DNA from: Strigamia acuminata
Lineage: Eukaryota > Arthropoda > Chilopoda > Geophilomorpha > Linotaeniidae
Direction of reading: 5' to 3'
Assembly (NCBI GenBank): GCA_949358305.1
Contig: OX442315.1
Coordinates: 35,614,427 to 35,678,426, forward strand
Length of the DNA stretch: 64,000 bases
Part shown: positions 22,013-34,687 of the stretch, in pieces
How positions within the stretch are numbered: the stretch's first letter is position 1
Layout: every line of letters begins with the position of its first letter
Made by a program: the position numbers and the translations under genes
The notes under the pieces: generated by a model
Told to the model about the DNA's origin: nothing
The model's database searches: none
Seen by the model: only the letters and a program-made list of their open reading frames with translations

Positions 22013-25000
22013 TACGGCCCTTGGCCGTAACGGGCCGTTACGGGATCGTGACGGGACCGTCGGCGGCCCGTTAACGGCCCGCACGGGCCGTGACGGGATC
22101 GTGACGGGACCGTTGGCGGCCCGTTAACGGCCCGCACGCGCCGTGACGGGACCGTGACGGGACCGTCGGCGGCCCGTTAACGGCCCGTACGACTCCATGC
22201 GGGCCGTTGACGGGCCGTTAACGGGCCGTTAACGGGCCGTTAACGGCGTAAATCGAAAAAATCAACAACCGACAACACGTACGTGAAAACGCGTACAACA
22301 TTCATAGACATTAATCTCGAATCCTGTTTTTGGTTTTACGCCGTTAACGGGCCGTTAACGGGCCGTTAACGGCCCGTTAACGGCCCGTTAACGGCCCGCG
22401 TGAGGTCGTACGGGCCGTCGGCGAGCCGAAGTCCGGGAACGAAGGCCGTGACGGGATCGTGACGGGACTGTCGGCGGCCCGTTAACGGCCCGCACGCGCC
22501 GTGACGGGACCGTGACGGGACCGTCGGCGGCCCGTTAACGGCCCGTGCGGGCCGTTGCGGGATCGTGACGGGATCGTCGACGGCCCGTTAACGGCCCGTG
22601 CGGGCCGTTGCGGGCCGTTGACGGGCCGTTGACGGGCCGTTAACGGGCCGTTAACGGGCCGTTACGGCGTGAATCGAAAAAATCAACAACCGACAACACG
22701 TACATGAAAACGCGTACAACATTCATAGACATTAATCTCGAATCCTGTTTTCGGTTTTGCCCCGTTAACGGGCCGTTAACGGGCCGTTAACGGGCCGTTA
22801 ACGGCCCGTGCGGGCCGTTGCGGGATCGTGACGGGACCGTCGACGGCCCGTTAACGGCCCGTGCGGGCCGTTGCGGGATCGTGACGGGACCGTCAGCGGC
22901 CCGTTAACGGCCCGTGCGGGCCGTTGCGGGATCGTGACGGGATCGTCGACGGCCCGTTAACGGCCCGTGCGGGCCGTTGCGGGATCGTGACGGGACCGTC
23001 AGCGGCCCGTTAACGGCCCGTGCGGGCCGTTGCGGGATCGTGACGGGATCGTCGACGGCCCGTTAACGGCCCGTGCGGGCCGTTGCGGGCCGTTGACGGG
23101 CCGTTGACGGGCCGTTAACGGGCCGTTAACGGGCCGTTACGGCGTGAATCGAAAAAATCAACAACCGACAACACGTACATGAAAACGCGTACAACATTCA
23201 TAGACATTAATCTCGAATCCTGTTTTTGGTTTTACGCCGTTAACGGGCCGTTAACGGGCCGTTAACGGCCCGTTAACGGCCCGCGTGAGGTCGTACGGGC
23301 CGTCGGCGAGCCGAAGTCCGGGAACGAAGGCCGTGACGGGATCGTGACGGGACCGTCAGCGGCCCGTTAACGGCCCGTGCGGGCCGTTGCGGGATCGTGA
23401 CGGGATCGTCGACGGCCCGTTAACGGCCCGTGCGGGCCGTTGCGGGCCGTTGACGGGCCGTTGACGGGCCGTTAACGGGCCGTTAACGGGCCGTTACGGC
23501 GTGAATCGAAAAAATCAACAACCGACAACACGTACATGAAAACGCGTACAACATTCATAGACATTAATCTCGAATCCTGTTTTCGGTTTTGCCCCGTTAA
23601 CGGGCCGTTAACGGGCCGTTAACGGGCCGTTAACGGCCCGTGCGGGCCGTTGCGGGATCGTGACGGGACCGTCGACGGCCCGTTAACGGCCCGTGCGGGC
23701 CGTTGCGGGATCGTGACGGGACCGTCAGCGGCCCGTTAACGGCCCGTGCGGGCCGTTGCGGGATCGTGACGGGATCGTCGACGGCCCGTTAACGGCCCGT
23801 GCGGGCCGTTGCGGGATCGTGACGGGACCGTCAGCGGCCCGTTAACGGCCCGTGCGGGCCGTTGCGGGATCGTGACGGGATCGTCGACGGCCCGTTAACG
23901 GCCCGTGCGGGCCGTTGCGGGCCGTTGACGGGCCGTTGACGGGCCGTTAACGGGCCGTTAACGGGCCGTTACGGCGTGAATCGAAAAAATCAACAACCGA
24001 CAACACGTACATGAAAACGCGTACAACATTCATAGACATTAATCTCGAATCCTGTTTTTGGTTTTACGCCGTTAACGGGCCGTTAACGGGCCGTTAACGG
24101 CCCGTTAACGGCCCGCGTGAGGTCGTACGGGCCGTCGGCGAGCCGAAGTCCGGGAACGAAGGCCGTGACGGGATCGTGACGGGACCGTCAGCGGCCCGTT
24201 AACGGCCCGTGCGGGCCGTTGCGGGATCGTGACGGGATCGTCGACGGCCCGTTAACGGCCCGTGCGGGCCGTTGCGGGCCGTTGACGGGCCGTTGACGGG
24301 CCGTTAACGGGCCGTTAACGGGCCGTTACGGCGTGAATCGAAAAAATCAACAACCGACAACACGTACATGAAAACGCGTACAACATTCATAGACATTAAT
24401 CTCGAATCCTGTTTTCGGTTTTGCCCCGTTAACGGGCCGTTAACGGGCCGTTAACGGGCCGTTAACGGCCCGTGCGGGCCGTTGCGGGATCGTGACGGGA
24501 CCGTCGACGGCCCGTTAACGGCCCGTGCGGGCCGTTGCGGGATCGTGACGGGACCGTCAGCGGCCCGTTAACGGCCCGTGCGGGCCGTTGCGGGATCGTG
24601 ACGGGATCGTCGACGGCCCGTTAACGGCCCGTGCGGGCCGTTGCGGGATCGTGACGGGACCGTCAGCGGCCCGTTAACGGCCCGTGCGGGCCGTTGCGGG
24701 ATCGTGACGGGATCGTCGACGGCCCGTTAACGGCCCGTGCGGGCCGTTGCGGGCCGTTGACGGGCCGTTGACGGGCCGTTAACGGGCCGTTAACGGGCCG
24801 TTACGGCGTGAATCGAAAAAATCAACAACCGACAACACGTACATGAAAACGCGTACAACATTCATAGACATTAATCTCGAATCCTGTTTTTGGTTTTACG
24901 CCGTTAACGGGCCGTTAACGGGCCGTTAACGGCCCGTTAACGGCCCGCGTGAGGTCGTACGGGCCGTCGGCGAGCCGAAGTCCGGGAACGAAGGCCGTGA

Positions 25001-26055
25001 CGGGATCGTGACGGGACCGTCAGCGGCCCGTTAACGGCCCGTGCGGGCCGTTGCGGGATCGTGACGGGATCGTCGACGGCCCGTTAACGGCCCGTGCGGG
25101 CCGTTGCGGGCCGTTGACGGGCCGTTGACGGGCCGTTAACGGGCCGTTAACGGGCCGTTACGGCGTAAATCGAAAAAATCAACAACCGACAACACGTACG
25201 TGAAAACGCGTACAACATTCATAGACATTAATCTCGAATCCTGTTTTTGGTTTTACGCCGTTAACGGGCCGTTAACGGCCCGTTAACGGCCCGTTAACGG
25301 CCCGCACAGGCCGTGACGGGATCGTGACGGGACTGTCGGCGGCCCGTTAACGGCCCGCACGAGCCGTGACGGGATCGTGACGGGACCGTCGGCAGCCCGT
25401 TAACGGCCCGTACGACTCCATGCGGGCCGTTGACGGGATCGTGACGGGACCGTCGGCAGCCCGTTAACGGCCCGCACGGGCCGTGACGGGATCGTGACGG
25501 GACCGTCGGCGGCCCGTTAACGGCCCGCACGGGCCGTGACGGGATCGTGACGGGACCGTCGGCGGCCCGTTAACGGCCCGTACGACTCCATGCGGGCCGT
25601 TGACGGGATCGTGACGGGACCGTCGGCAGCCCGTTAACGGCCCGCACGGGCCGTGACGGGATCGTGACGGGACCGTCGGCGGCCCGTTAACGGCCCGCAC
25701 GGGCCGTGACGGGATCGTGACGGGACCGTCGGCGGCCCGTTAACGGCCCGCACGAGCCGTGACGGGATCGTGACGGGACCGTTGGCGGCCCGTTAACGGC
25801 CCGCACGGGCCGTGACGGGATCGTGACGGGACCGTCGGCGGCCCGTTAACGGCTTGTACGGGCCGTTACGGGATCGTGACGGGACCGTCGGCGGCCCGTT
25901 AACGGCCCGCACGGGCCGTTAACGGGGTCGTTACGGGACCGTCGGCGGCCCGTGCGGCGGCCTCGCCAACCTCGTGCGGCCCGTTAACGGCCCGTACGGG
26001 CCGTTACGGGGCCGTTGCGGGATCGTCGGCGGCCCGTTAACGGCCCGCACGGGAC
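22013..26055. repeat. GC-rich satellite with 832-bp higher-order repeat
   Basis: About 4 kb built from a 53-bp GC-rich subunit (gatcgtgacgggaccgtc + ggcggcccgttaacggcccg...) and runs of gggccgttaac, punctuated by an AT-richer spacer beginning aatcgaaaaaatcaacaacc at 22251, 22672, 23147, 23504, 23979, 24336, 24811 and 25168. Spacings of 475 and 357 bp alternate from 22672, so A (…ttcggttttgcccc) and B (…tttggttttacgcc) monomers form an 832-bp unit present three times with no differences in the stretches I compared. The outermost spacers (22251, 25168) share cacgtacgtg where inner ones have cacgtacatg. Palindromes (CCGTTAACGG) are abundant and CpG is not depleted. Frames on either strand are repeat artefacts. 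Confidence 0.95.
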
Positions 26056-26470
26056 AACGGGCGCCAACGAGCGCCGGTAGTCCCGGTAATTTGTTTCAAA
26101 ATAAATATTTGTCACCGTCTCCCCTCCCTCCTCCTCCTCCCCCTCCTCTCCCTCTCGAGGCCAGACACGGCCGCTCCAAAATACGAACCACGACGATGCC
26201 TCCGTACCGATAGACCGAGTGGGTCGCGCGACAGACAATGCGCGCAAACTACCGTCGGCGCACGGTGTGCACGGCGCAACACCACGGAAGTAACTACCGG
26301 TGCGCCCCTCGTGCGTGCGAGGCAACCCCGAGCTCGCTTAAAGAAGCCACGCAACAACAACCGAGTTCGTTTATCTATTTATTTATTTTTTATTCGTCTA
26401 GCATTTTAAACGAATCGATGAAAACAAATGAAAACAAACAAACAAATTAATAAACAAATCGAATACATAA

Positions 26471-26509
26471 AAAAATAAAATAAAATAAAATAAAATAAAA
26501 TAAAATAAA
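26471..26509. repeat. (AAAAT)n microsatellite
   Basis: About seven copies of the 5-bp unit. Confidence 0.95.
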
Positions 26510-26627
26510 GATGAAATGAAATGAAATAAAATGAAATATTGGCCGTTTCGATCCTCGATGTCGCCTTTATCTGCCTATCCATCTATTCTGAAATGAGAGA
26601 AGAAAAGATGAGTATTCGAAGAGGCGC

Positions 26628-27406
26628 TTAGTGGAGAATTCGCTCACTGTCCCGTTTCTTCGACTCGCGGGTAACCGCCGGTGCGTCGGAGGAGCCACCA
26701 GTGTTGGGTGGCGGCTAAAAAAAAAAAAAAAAAAAAAAAAACGAATGTTTGTCGAAATACGGGGAAAAAAAGGTGCGTACATGCACGGTGAACGTTTTCC
26801 ACCGACTGACTCACTCACCATGCGCATCAGCATTCTAACTATAGCGCGGTGCGCGTCCAACGCCAAACGCGAGAACACGGGGCCTCCAGCCGGGAGCAAC
26901 TCGACTCCATCGGCGACGTCTCGGTCGTCGCTCTCTTCCTCCTCTTCCTCTTCATCTTCTTCTTCTTCCTCTTCTTCTCCTTCTCCTCCCTCTCCTCCTT
27001 CTTCGCCCTCTCCCTCCTCCGCCACTGTCTTTGCCGGAGCCTCCAGCCCGCCCGACAAGGGAGCGGCGGACGACGTAGATGGGACGGCGTCGCTCGACGA
27101 CGAGGCGACGACGCGCGCTGGCGACGATTCTCCGTCTTGACGCGGCTGGAAAATGGAGGGGGAATAGGCGAATGAATAGACGAATGAACGACGACAATCT
27201 TGACGGGATACCTTTTTGGTTGGCGCCGGATCGCCCGCTTCCCCGGGACGCTTTACCGTTCGCTGCGTCTCCGGCGACTGTGGCTGCGTCGGCGTCTCCG
27301 ACGTCCCCGGTGACGGTGGTTGCGACGGTAGCTGCGACTGCGGCGGCTGCAGCTGCGTCAGCGCCTCGTTCTCGCTCCCACTCTCGCTCTCGTTTTCGAT
27401 CGGCAT
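26628..27406 (-). CDS. Acidic nuclear-type protein, three exons visible, 202 aa
   Basis: Exons 27406..27212, 27145..26819 and 26714..26628 join in phase 0 at canonical sites (donors GTATCC and GTGAGT; the last acceptor follows a pure T tract of about 26). The protein begins MPIENESESGSENEALTQLQ, has a P/Q/S/T-rich N-terminus with VKRPGEAGDPAPTKK, then S/A-rich and E/D-only stretches (residues about 105-135), then ELLPAGGPVFSRLALDAHRA and a basic C-terminus ending RESKKRDSERILH. The ATG is the first codon after a splice acceptor (ctacAG|ATG), so a noncoding or further coding exon lies to the right. Low complexity and acidity suggest a chromatin or histone-binding protein, but I do not recognise the family. 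Confidence 0.5.
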
Positions 27407-28434
27407 CTGTAGAGAAGGAATAAATTAAATTAAATTGAATTAAATCGAAGCGCGAGCGCGGTAAAACCGAAAGAAGAAGGGGTGGAGGTGAGGAAAAGAG
27501 ACCGAAGGACGAGCGAGAGGGGGGCGCTATAGTTTCACCGCACGACTCGTTGCACTATACGAATTGCCCCGAAACAAACGCCTATTTATTTCTTTATTTT
27601 TTTTTATTTATTCATTCATTCGTTAATCTCGTCCACTCGTTAAGTTTTATCAAATTCGTTAAACTCGTTCGTCCATTCGTCAAATTGGTCGTTTCGTCTA
27701 GCGACGAGAACAACGGCGACGCTAACGTTTACGCGAGTAACTCGGTGAGTTCGTGCATTCTGCGCACGCAAAACGCGAACGCGGCCAATTGACAAAATAA
27801 CATTTTACAAGTAATGGTTTAATAATTTACCTCCGTGTGCGAAGCGCGTGTCGCGTCCATTGTGTCTGTGTAGGACACTCGCCAAAATATTCATAAACGC
27901 AGTGGAAATAATAAAATACCCGATATATGAATGTCCTATCCAATAAATCGTCAAACGTCGGGCGGCGCGTCGTTAGGTTTTCCGGCGATGCGTATGCTCG
28001 GCGTCGTTCGCGTTGTGGAAACGTTCGCTCCTCGGGACGTGTATTCAACGTGAAATACAACGAAAATAAATATAAAGTTTTGTAAAATAAATGTACTCAC
28101 ATGTGATAATGTTATATTATCACATATTAACCAATGTGAAACCAATGTCTGGGTTTCACAATCCAAGCTGTGTTCAAATGTAGTTGAATCTTAAATGTAA
28201 TGTCCAAAACTGTTAGTTTTCCATGCCTAGAAAATAGGTGAAGTTGGTCCAATCTGGGCCTATTTTCATGAATGTATAATGAGGTGTCTGGCAGAAGAAA
28301 AAACACACGTACACGGTTGAAAACTAAAACAGAATGAATGACTTTTATTCTGGTGACGTCATTGAATTTACACACAGTACAAATCTTATGACAAATCGAA
28401 AAAAATAATAAATAAAGATACAATCTCTCACCAC

Positions 28435-28460
28435 GATGATGTCATTGCTTTGACATCATC
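28435..28460. repeat. Perfect 10-bp hairpin, 6-nt loop
   Basis: GATGATGTCA ttgctt TGACATCATC. Noncoding context. Confidence 0.8.
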
Positions 28461-30009
28461 ACCACAGACTAACACGTTACGAGAACATTAACACATTTCG
28501 TGTGGCGCCCTCGTACCGCATACAAGCAACAACACTATAACATTTTACATCAAATAAGCCGAAATTCATCCAGTTTATACAATAAACGATCAACATATAT
28601 CAAACCATTTACTGACACAAATATGCTTTCACAATTTCGACTTAACCTTATGGCGCGCATGCGGATTTCTCGGAGTGCGAAAGGGACCCTATTTTTAACA
28701 TTACGGCGGCCTATACCTTGACCCCCTGTTCGCAGTCTCATGGCTGATTTTGCGGATTTCACTTATTTGTATATTCCGCACGATCGCGCGCGTTTTATCA
28801 ACCTTGGGAAAGCCGCTTTCTCAAATTTGCAAATTCCACATTGTGTGAACATGCTACAACGCTTCTGTGCGCGTCAATAAAAAAAAAAACCGATTAGAAA
28901 TGAAATTCAGGGTTTTGTTAAAATAAAAATTATACAATATAATCAGTCTATAATGCTTCTATAATGCTGTTGGTTTAATCAGCACATTGTAATCGTGTGA
29001 AAACACGCGCGCTCGCAATAATACATTACCCAATGTACTTGCACTGGCATGGACCCATCAGTGCGCACTTTCCCGTGCGTGCTGCTTGCACTATTTACAT
29101 CAATTGTTGCTCCACAGGTTGCGCGACCTGCCGGGCAGTTAAGACGTACTAGAATAACCTCAGGATTTGATAAAACCTGATTTTTGGATGACACTAAGTA
29201 AATGGCAGTGAATGTGAGATGTGAGATACACGATGAATTTAATAAAATTTATATTTCCTAATCATGGGATTGGTTTCACGTTTCATAATCCAACAATTAA
29301 GTAGAATATCATTATTGCAATTGATTAAAACAAATTTTTTTTACAAATTCTTTGGTTTTACATTTTAAATTTATTTTCCAATAGTTGGCACCATCGCAAT
29401 TGCTGCGAGTTTAAAACACTGCATTCAGCAGAATTTACTGCACTTTCAAATCAAGGCCAGGCATACCTACTGCAAAGTAATGTATAAACCATAAAGAAGC
29501 CTTTGATTCGGAATTGCCTGTAGGTAATTCTGCGCTGGTCTCCAATGGAAATGTCCGCGCCGGTCTTCCGTGCACGGGAAGTCCACAGAAAGTCCGTGCA
29601 TTCCGTGCGCTGGGAGTCCGTGCGTCGTACCGCGTGATCTTGCATTGTTTTTTGTGGGCTTTTCCTGATTAGGATTACTTCCTTTTTAACTCTTGAAGAA
29701 TTAAGTTTGTTTTTTTTGCTCCAAAACGTCCCAAAACGCCTGAAAATCGCGCAACTCGAGGCAAAACATTACAGTGTGTATTCAAATCAAAACTAGCTAC
29801 AAATACATGCTGAAATTAGCTAAATTTTCAAATTTTTTGGCTTTCAAGAAGTAATGGAAACATTTGACATAACGTGGATCAGTTGCATTCAAAAACTAAA
29901 ATATTTTGTGTTTTACTTCAATTTTAAACTAAAAATGATGTCATTTCCTGTTTAAACCCCTGTTAAAGCTTGAAATACATTTTAACTAAAAGAAATAAGT
30001 TTGTTTTTT

Positions 30010-30250
30010 TCTTCGGCAGTGACGTGTACACACGAGCACGCCTGAGAACGCCAAAAAATGCTAAAAAACGCTCAAAAACGCCTGAAAATCGCGCAACTCG
30101 AGGCAAAACATTAATTTTTCATCTTTATTTCAACTTTTGTGACGTTTAAAATTGTGTTCTCATGTTTTTTGCCTCAAGTTGCATTGTCATCTGGCGTTTT
30201 GGAGTGTTTTTATGTGTTCGCAGGCGTTCGCAGGCGTTTTTTGGCGTTGT
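30010..30250. repeat. Inverted repeat, arms of about 90 bp
   Basis: Left arm (gcgcaactcgaggcaaaaca at about 30088) is matched in reverse by ttgcctcaagttgc at about 30167, and the flanking aacgcc-rich sequence matches too. A third, direct copy of the core lies at 29747-29771, so this is a dispersed element. Confidence 0.6.
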
Positions 30251-30522
30251 CACTCACTCAAGTGGCCATTTTTAGCATTTTCCGTAGTAAAAATGGCCGT
30301 TTTTTGTCAAAATGGCCATTTTTAGCCATTTTTCAGAGTAAAAATGTTTTTTTTTCACCGTTTTTATAGTAAAATGGCCATTTTTAGTCGTTTTTTTAAT
30401 CAAAAATGGCCGTTTTTATCGTTGAAACGTTATTAAAATGTAACGTTTCAATGGCGTTTTGATCTCGCCTCATTTCCGGTTTTGAAAATTAATAAACGCC
30501 CCGGCGTTTATTCGAGGCAATA

Positions 30523-30722
30523 NNNNNNNNNNNNNNNNNNNNNNNNNNNNNNNNNNNNNNNNNNNNNNNNNNNNNNNNNNNNNNNNNNNNNNNNNNNNNN
30601 NNNNNNNNNNNNNNNNNNNNNNNNNNNNNNNNNNNNNNNNNNNNNNNNNNNNNNNNNNNNNNNNNNNNNNNNNNNNNNNNNNNNNNNNNNNNNNNNNNNN
30701 NNNNNNNNNNNNNNNNNNNNNN
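30523..30722. other. Assembly gap (200 N)
   Basis: Exactly 200 N, probably a fixed-size placeholder of unknown real length. It removes the C-terminal end of TSM-3. Confidence 0.98.
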
Positions 30723-33714
30723 TTGCTCGTAAATTCGATTTGCCAATGGATCCATCTCGTTCAACATTATTGGTCGGATATCTGCCAAACTCGACGGTGC
30801 AGTTTGCTTCAACCCTTGACACCAAGTCGTTTTGAAAATAGAATTGCCACGATTTCTCGATAGAATAAACATTTCTTCAACTTTTGACCTGTGTCCTTTT
30901 ATTATTGCAACTCGACCAGGATCGGTCAATTTCGGTTCCGTCAATTCATCAACAACGACCGGCGCCACATCGATCGACTTTGTGGGCACAAGCAGACCCA
31001 TCAGAGCCAACATCGACTTCAGCCAAGATTTTTCTGCACATTCAACTGGCAAGAAATAAGGTAACTGCAATTTCTCCGCTTCCAAACCCATCTCGTAATA
31101 CTTTTCAGCCTCATTCCTCTCACGACGACTCCACATCCCCATTACGTAATAAATCCGAGGCACCCGTCTGTCGTCAGGTGGCGCCAAAGACAGATATTTT
31201 TCGCACGCAAGCTTTACTTCATCGTTTTTTGTACCTTCTTCTACAGAATTATGCAGAAAATCTGCTTTAGCGAACCAAAGATTGACATTATCGGGAAACT
31301 TTTCCAAAGCAGAATTGACCACTCTTAAACCTTTTGCTGAATCCTGCAGAAATCCGTACACAGAGGCCAATGCTTGGTGAAACCAAAGAAAATCGGGGAA
31401 AAGGCGAATAGATTTCATAAGAAACTCCGCATTTTTTTCTAGAGCAAACATATTATTTATCGATTTGCACACCCTGAGATCCCTATCAAAGGTTGATGGC
31501 AATTTTGTAAAATCGACGCGCATGTCATTCGTTAGAGCAATCACTTTACTACAAAAAATGCAATCTATAACCAACTGAGAGATGCAAATACTTTCCGCCA
31601 GGGCTGGACTGGGAACAAATTTATTACCGGGAAATCTGGGTGTCCGGGCCACAATTAATGAAGTCGGGACAGGCCACAGCAGGCCGCGACAGGCCACAGC
31701 GGCCTCGGGCCACCGGGAAACTCCCGGTAGCCCGCCGGGCCAGTCCAGCACTGCTTTCCGCAAGATGGTGCACACAGTCAACAATACTTCCGCGGTTAAA
31801 TAATTCAACGGCCCGATTGTAGTGAACGAGTGCTTTCTTTAGTTCTCCGGCAGTCACCGATCCCTTTTTCGAAAACTCTTCCAGAACGTTAACATCAAAG
31901 TTATAACATTTTTTAGAAAACGGCGGACGGGCTTCTTCAATTTTATCCAGATCCTCTGAAGTGGTTCTTTTAAATTCACCGTCTCTGGAACAACTCTTCT
32001 CCACGAATCTCTCTCTCCGTTTCTTCATCGACAGATCCGCCGTAACCAATCCGCTAATTTCTTCCCAACGATTCATTTCTTTATCAATTCCGGCAAACTT
32101 GCTATTCAATTTACTAATTTCAGTCTTAAATTCACCGGATCTTAACATGGCTTCCAAATTGCCTCGGGAAATAGCTCTTCGATGCCATTCTGCCGCTTGT
32201 TCGGCATCTTCCGCTTTCACCAGATAATATGTCGCCAAAATCATCATGGCATTAACATCAAATAGCTTCGCGGCATGCTTTAGATATTGCACAGCCTTTA
32301 CCTCATCACATTCCACACCCGTTCCTTTAAGATAACACAAACCCATGTTTATAGCGCCGAAACTGCTTTTATTACCAGCAGCCCTTCGGTAAAACTTGAT
32401 CGATTCTTCTAAATCGATGGGCAAACCAATTCCCTTCCTGTACATACAACCCAAGTCGTTTTCGGCACATGCGATGCCACTATCATTGTAGGAATCTGAT
32501 GATTTTGGACTCAACGCAACTCGTTTGAGCAATTCAATGCTTTTTCCAATGTCCATCTCAACGCCCAAGCCTAATCTGTACAAGTTTGCGATGTAGTAAA
32601 GTGCCAGTACGCTTTTTTCATCCACCGCTTTCCAAAGCAATTCAAATATTTTTTCGAAATTCGGTTCAGATTTTTCGAATCTCATCAAGAACTCCGCCTT
32701 CATTAGATTTTCGTTTTTATAAGACTTGCACATCTCCTTCAGTCCGTCAGATGTCATGTTTCTTTGAAATCTCCCGTTCAGTTTGTCGGTGGTTTCTTGC
32801 AAAGTGTGAACGTCGTTTTGCAGCAAAATCTCGCGAGATGAATTCGGTTTCGGAATACTTTGCTCGCATTCATCGCGTAGCGGGATTATATCGATTCTGT
32901 TCTTTTCCAATTCCAAAGCGATGCTGAAGGACTTAAAAGCCTTTTCGAATTTCCCCACAAGTCGGTAAACGCGGCCCAGACGATAATAACCGTGAAACCA
33001 CTCCGGCGACAGTCGAACGGCTCTTTTCGCATCCTCCAACGCTCCGTCGAAGTTTGTGCCCTCGTCGTAGACCATAAAGTAAACGGCAGATCGATCGGAA
33101 TGTAATTCCCCGAGCAATTTATTGGAGATTCCAGTCAATTCGATCGCCTGACTGTAGGATCGAATCGATTCTTCGTATTTCTTTGCCTCGAATGACGAAT
33201 TTGCCACTTCTTTTAACTGGAGAGCAGTCAATTCGTTCTTGGTATCCGTCAACTTCAGTCTGGTCAATATATCTTCCATAGATGGCTCGAATTGTTTTAA
33301 AATGCGTTCAATTTGTTGGACCTTGCTCTCGTACTCGTTATTCGACATCAGCAGTTTGTAATTGCGGTGAATGCCATTCTGTAGCATCGACAAGTCGTTC
33401 AGAAGCGATCTTTCTCGTTCCGTCAATCCATTTCCGGCGCCGAAATCTGTCTTCTGGAAGACGTGGTTACAAAGTCTCAAATCCCAGAAAAAAATGTTGC
33501 CGCATTCGAGCAATTTCTTCTGCATGCAACTGCTGGTTGTCCACGCTTTTCTCCCGACTCCCGTTACGAACGCTTTCCCTTGATCTGGCGTGTTTTTCCA
33601 GTCATCATTCGTACATTTTCTCCATTGTTTCAAAAAAAATTCCCGAATTGTTTGATTTGCTGCAGGAATTAGGAAACAGTTCAGTTTGGTGTAATTTCCT
33701 TTGTTGGACGCCAT
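30723..33714 (-). pseudogene. TSM-3: TSM paralog broken by a hAT MITE, end lost in gap
   Basis: Begins MASNKGNYTKLN directly after a gcAG acceptor (ATG 33714..33712). The N-terminal, TPR and Sel1 regions are open and very close to TSM-1 and TSM-4. At CVHHLAES a 155-bp element plus an 8-bp target duplication (31599-31761) adds 163 bp, shifting the frame; translation would stop within the element at 31624. After the insertion homology resumes (ICISQLVIDCIFCSKVIALT) and continues to RIYEQ, where the assembly gap begins, so the MYND finger is not visible. Apart from the insertion the visible part has no stops, so the break is recent. Confidence 0.85.
31599..31753. mobile_element. Nonautonomous hAT element (155 bp) in TSM-3
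   Basis: Ends CAGGGCTGGACTGGG and CCGGGCCAGTCCAGCACTG are inverted repeats (about 13 of 15 matching), flanked by a perfect 8-bp target duplication CTTTCCGC (31591-31598 and 31754-31761). The 8-bp duplication and CAGGG-type ends are typical of hAT transposons. No coding capacity. Confidence 0.9.
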
Positions 33715-34276
33715 CTGCAAAAGAAGAAACATTTAGTTGTTAAATTCTGAAACTTATTTTTTTGCATTTCTTCGTATTCTTATCAATCAAAATTAAGTCC
33801 ACAAATGCAATTGTTGTGAAACAATATGTATTTCAAGTAAATAATTACGTTTTAAAAACGAAAATTACGGTAAAATCGTTTAAACTATTCAAATTATTTC
33901 GTGTTTACCCTTTAAAAAATGAAATGTTTTATATTCGTCAATTACCGAAATCCTAAATCGGATTCACTTGAACTCGTTTCGTATAATTTCTCTGTCGTGT
34001 AATAAAAAGTTCCTTTTCGTGCACCGATAGCTCGCCTAAAAATACACAGAAACCACTTTTGATGTATAAAAGTTTAGCCTTAATCCAAAACAAGTTATAT
34101 ATTACGTTATATATTACCTGAAACTGACTCTAAATCAAAATGTGACGCTTTTAAATGTGTGCTCAAACGAACGAACGGAATTTAAAAGTCACGGCAACCG
34201 GAACTGCACAAAAAAAAAGCACAATATTGCATTTTGCCCAGCCAATGAGCTATCGCCTCACAATCATCGATCATTG

Positions 34277-34288
34277 CCATCTAGTGCC
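34277..34288. promoter_or_regulatory. CTCF-like motif between TSM-3 and TSM-4
   Basis: CCATCTAGTGCC in the shared 970-bp head-to-head promoter region; an ATTGG/CCAAT-type element (gcccagccaatgagc) lies about 40 bp to its left. Confidence 0.5.
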
Positions 34289-34687
34289 ATAATCAAGCAA
34301 CATTTATTTAAATATTTATTCATCCTGCCTTGAAAATAAGAAGCGCTGGTATGTGTTGTTATTAGTTTCGATTTCTTATGAGTTTGAAGCGGAATATTTT
34401 CTATTAGAGCCGGTTTCAGGTATATCAAAAATGGTTTCTGTGTATTGTTAGACGAACTACCTGTGCACGAAAAGCAGATTTTGTCCGTTCGACAGAAAAT
34501 ATACGTAACGGGAACGTGTGATTCCGAATGAAGATTATGGTAACTGATAAATATAAAATGGATTTCATTTTTTAAAGCATAATCACGAAATAATTTAAAT
34601 CGAACCATTTTACTTTCTCTTCCGATTTGAAAATGTGGCAGACAAAAAAGTCACGAATTTAATAACCAAATAATTTTTCACTTGCAG

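Larger units (their letters stand above)
27420..30522. other. Gene-poor interval, no supported gene
   Basis: Moderately CpG-rich at first (27.4-28.1 kb) and AT-rich after. A plus-strand stretch 27700-27747 (DENNGDANVYASNS) ends in a good donor GTGAGT but has no partners. Short perfect hairpins occur at 28098-28122 (tgtgataat / attatcaca) and 28435-28460. From 30020 to 30480 there are gccatttttag-type short repeats. Confidence 0.5.

Noticed and set aside
25294-25700. Overlapping 78-codon frames within the satellite
   Set aside because: Pure translations of 53-bp repeat units; no independent coding evidence.
22013-26055. Regularly spaced repeats resembling a CRISPR array
   Set aside because: Spacers are themselves repetitive, the spacing is hundreds of bp, and the genome is an intron-bearing eukaryote; it is a higher-order satellite.
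26631-27140. Serine-rich frame on the plus strand
   Set aside because: Shadow of the acidic E/D-rich exon on the minus strand, which has better splice sites and phase.
30482-30835. Frames running through the N gap
   Set aside because: The gap is unsequenced, so any frame across it is meaningless.
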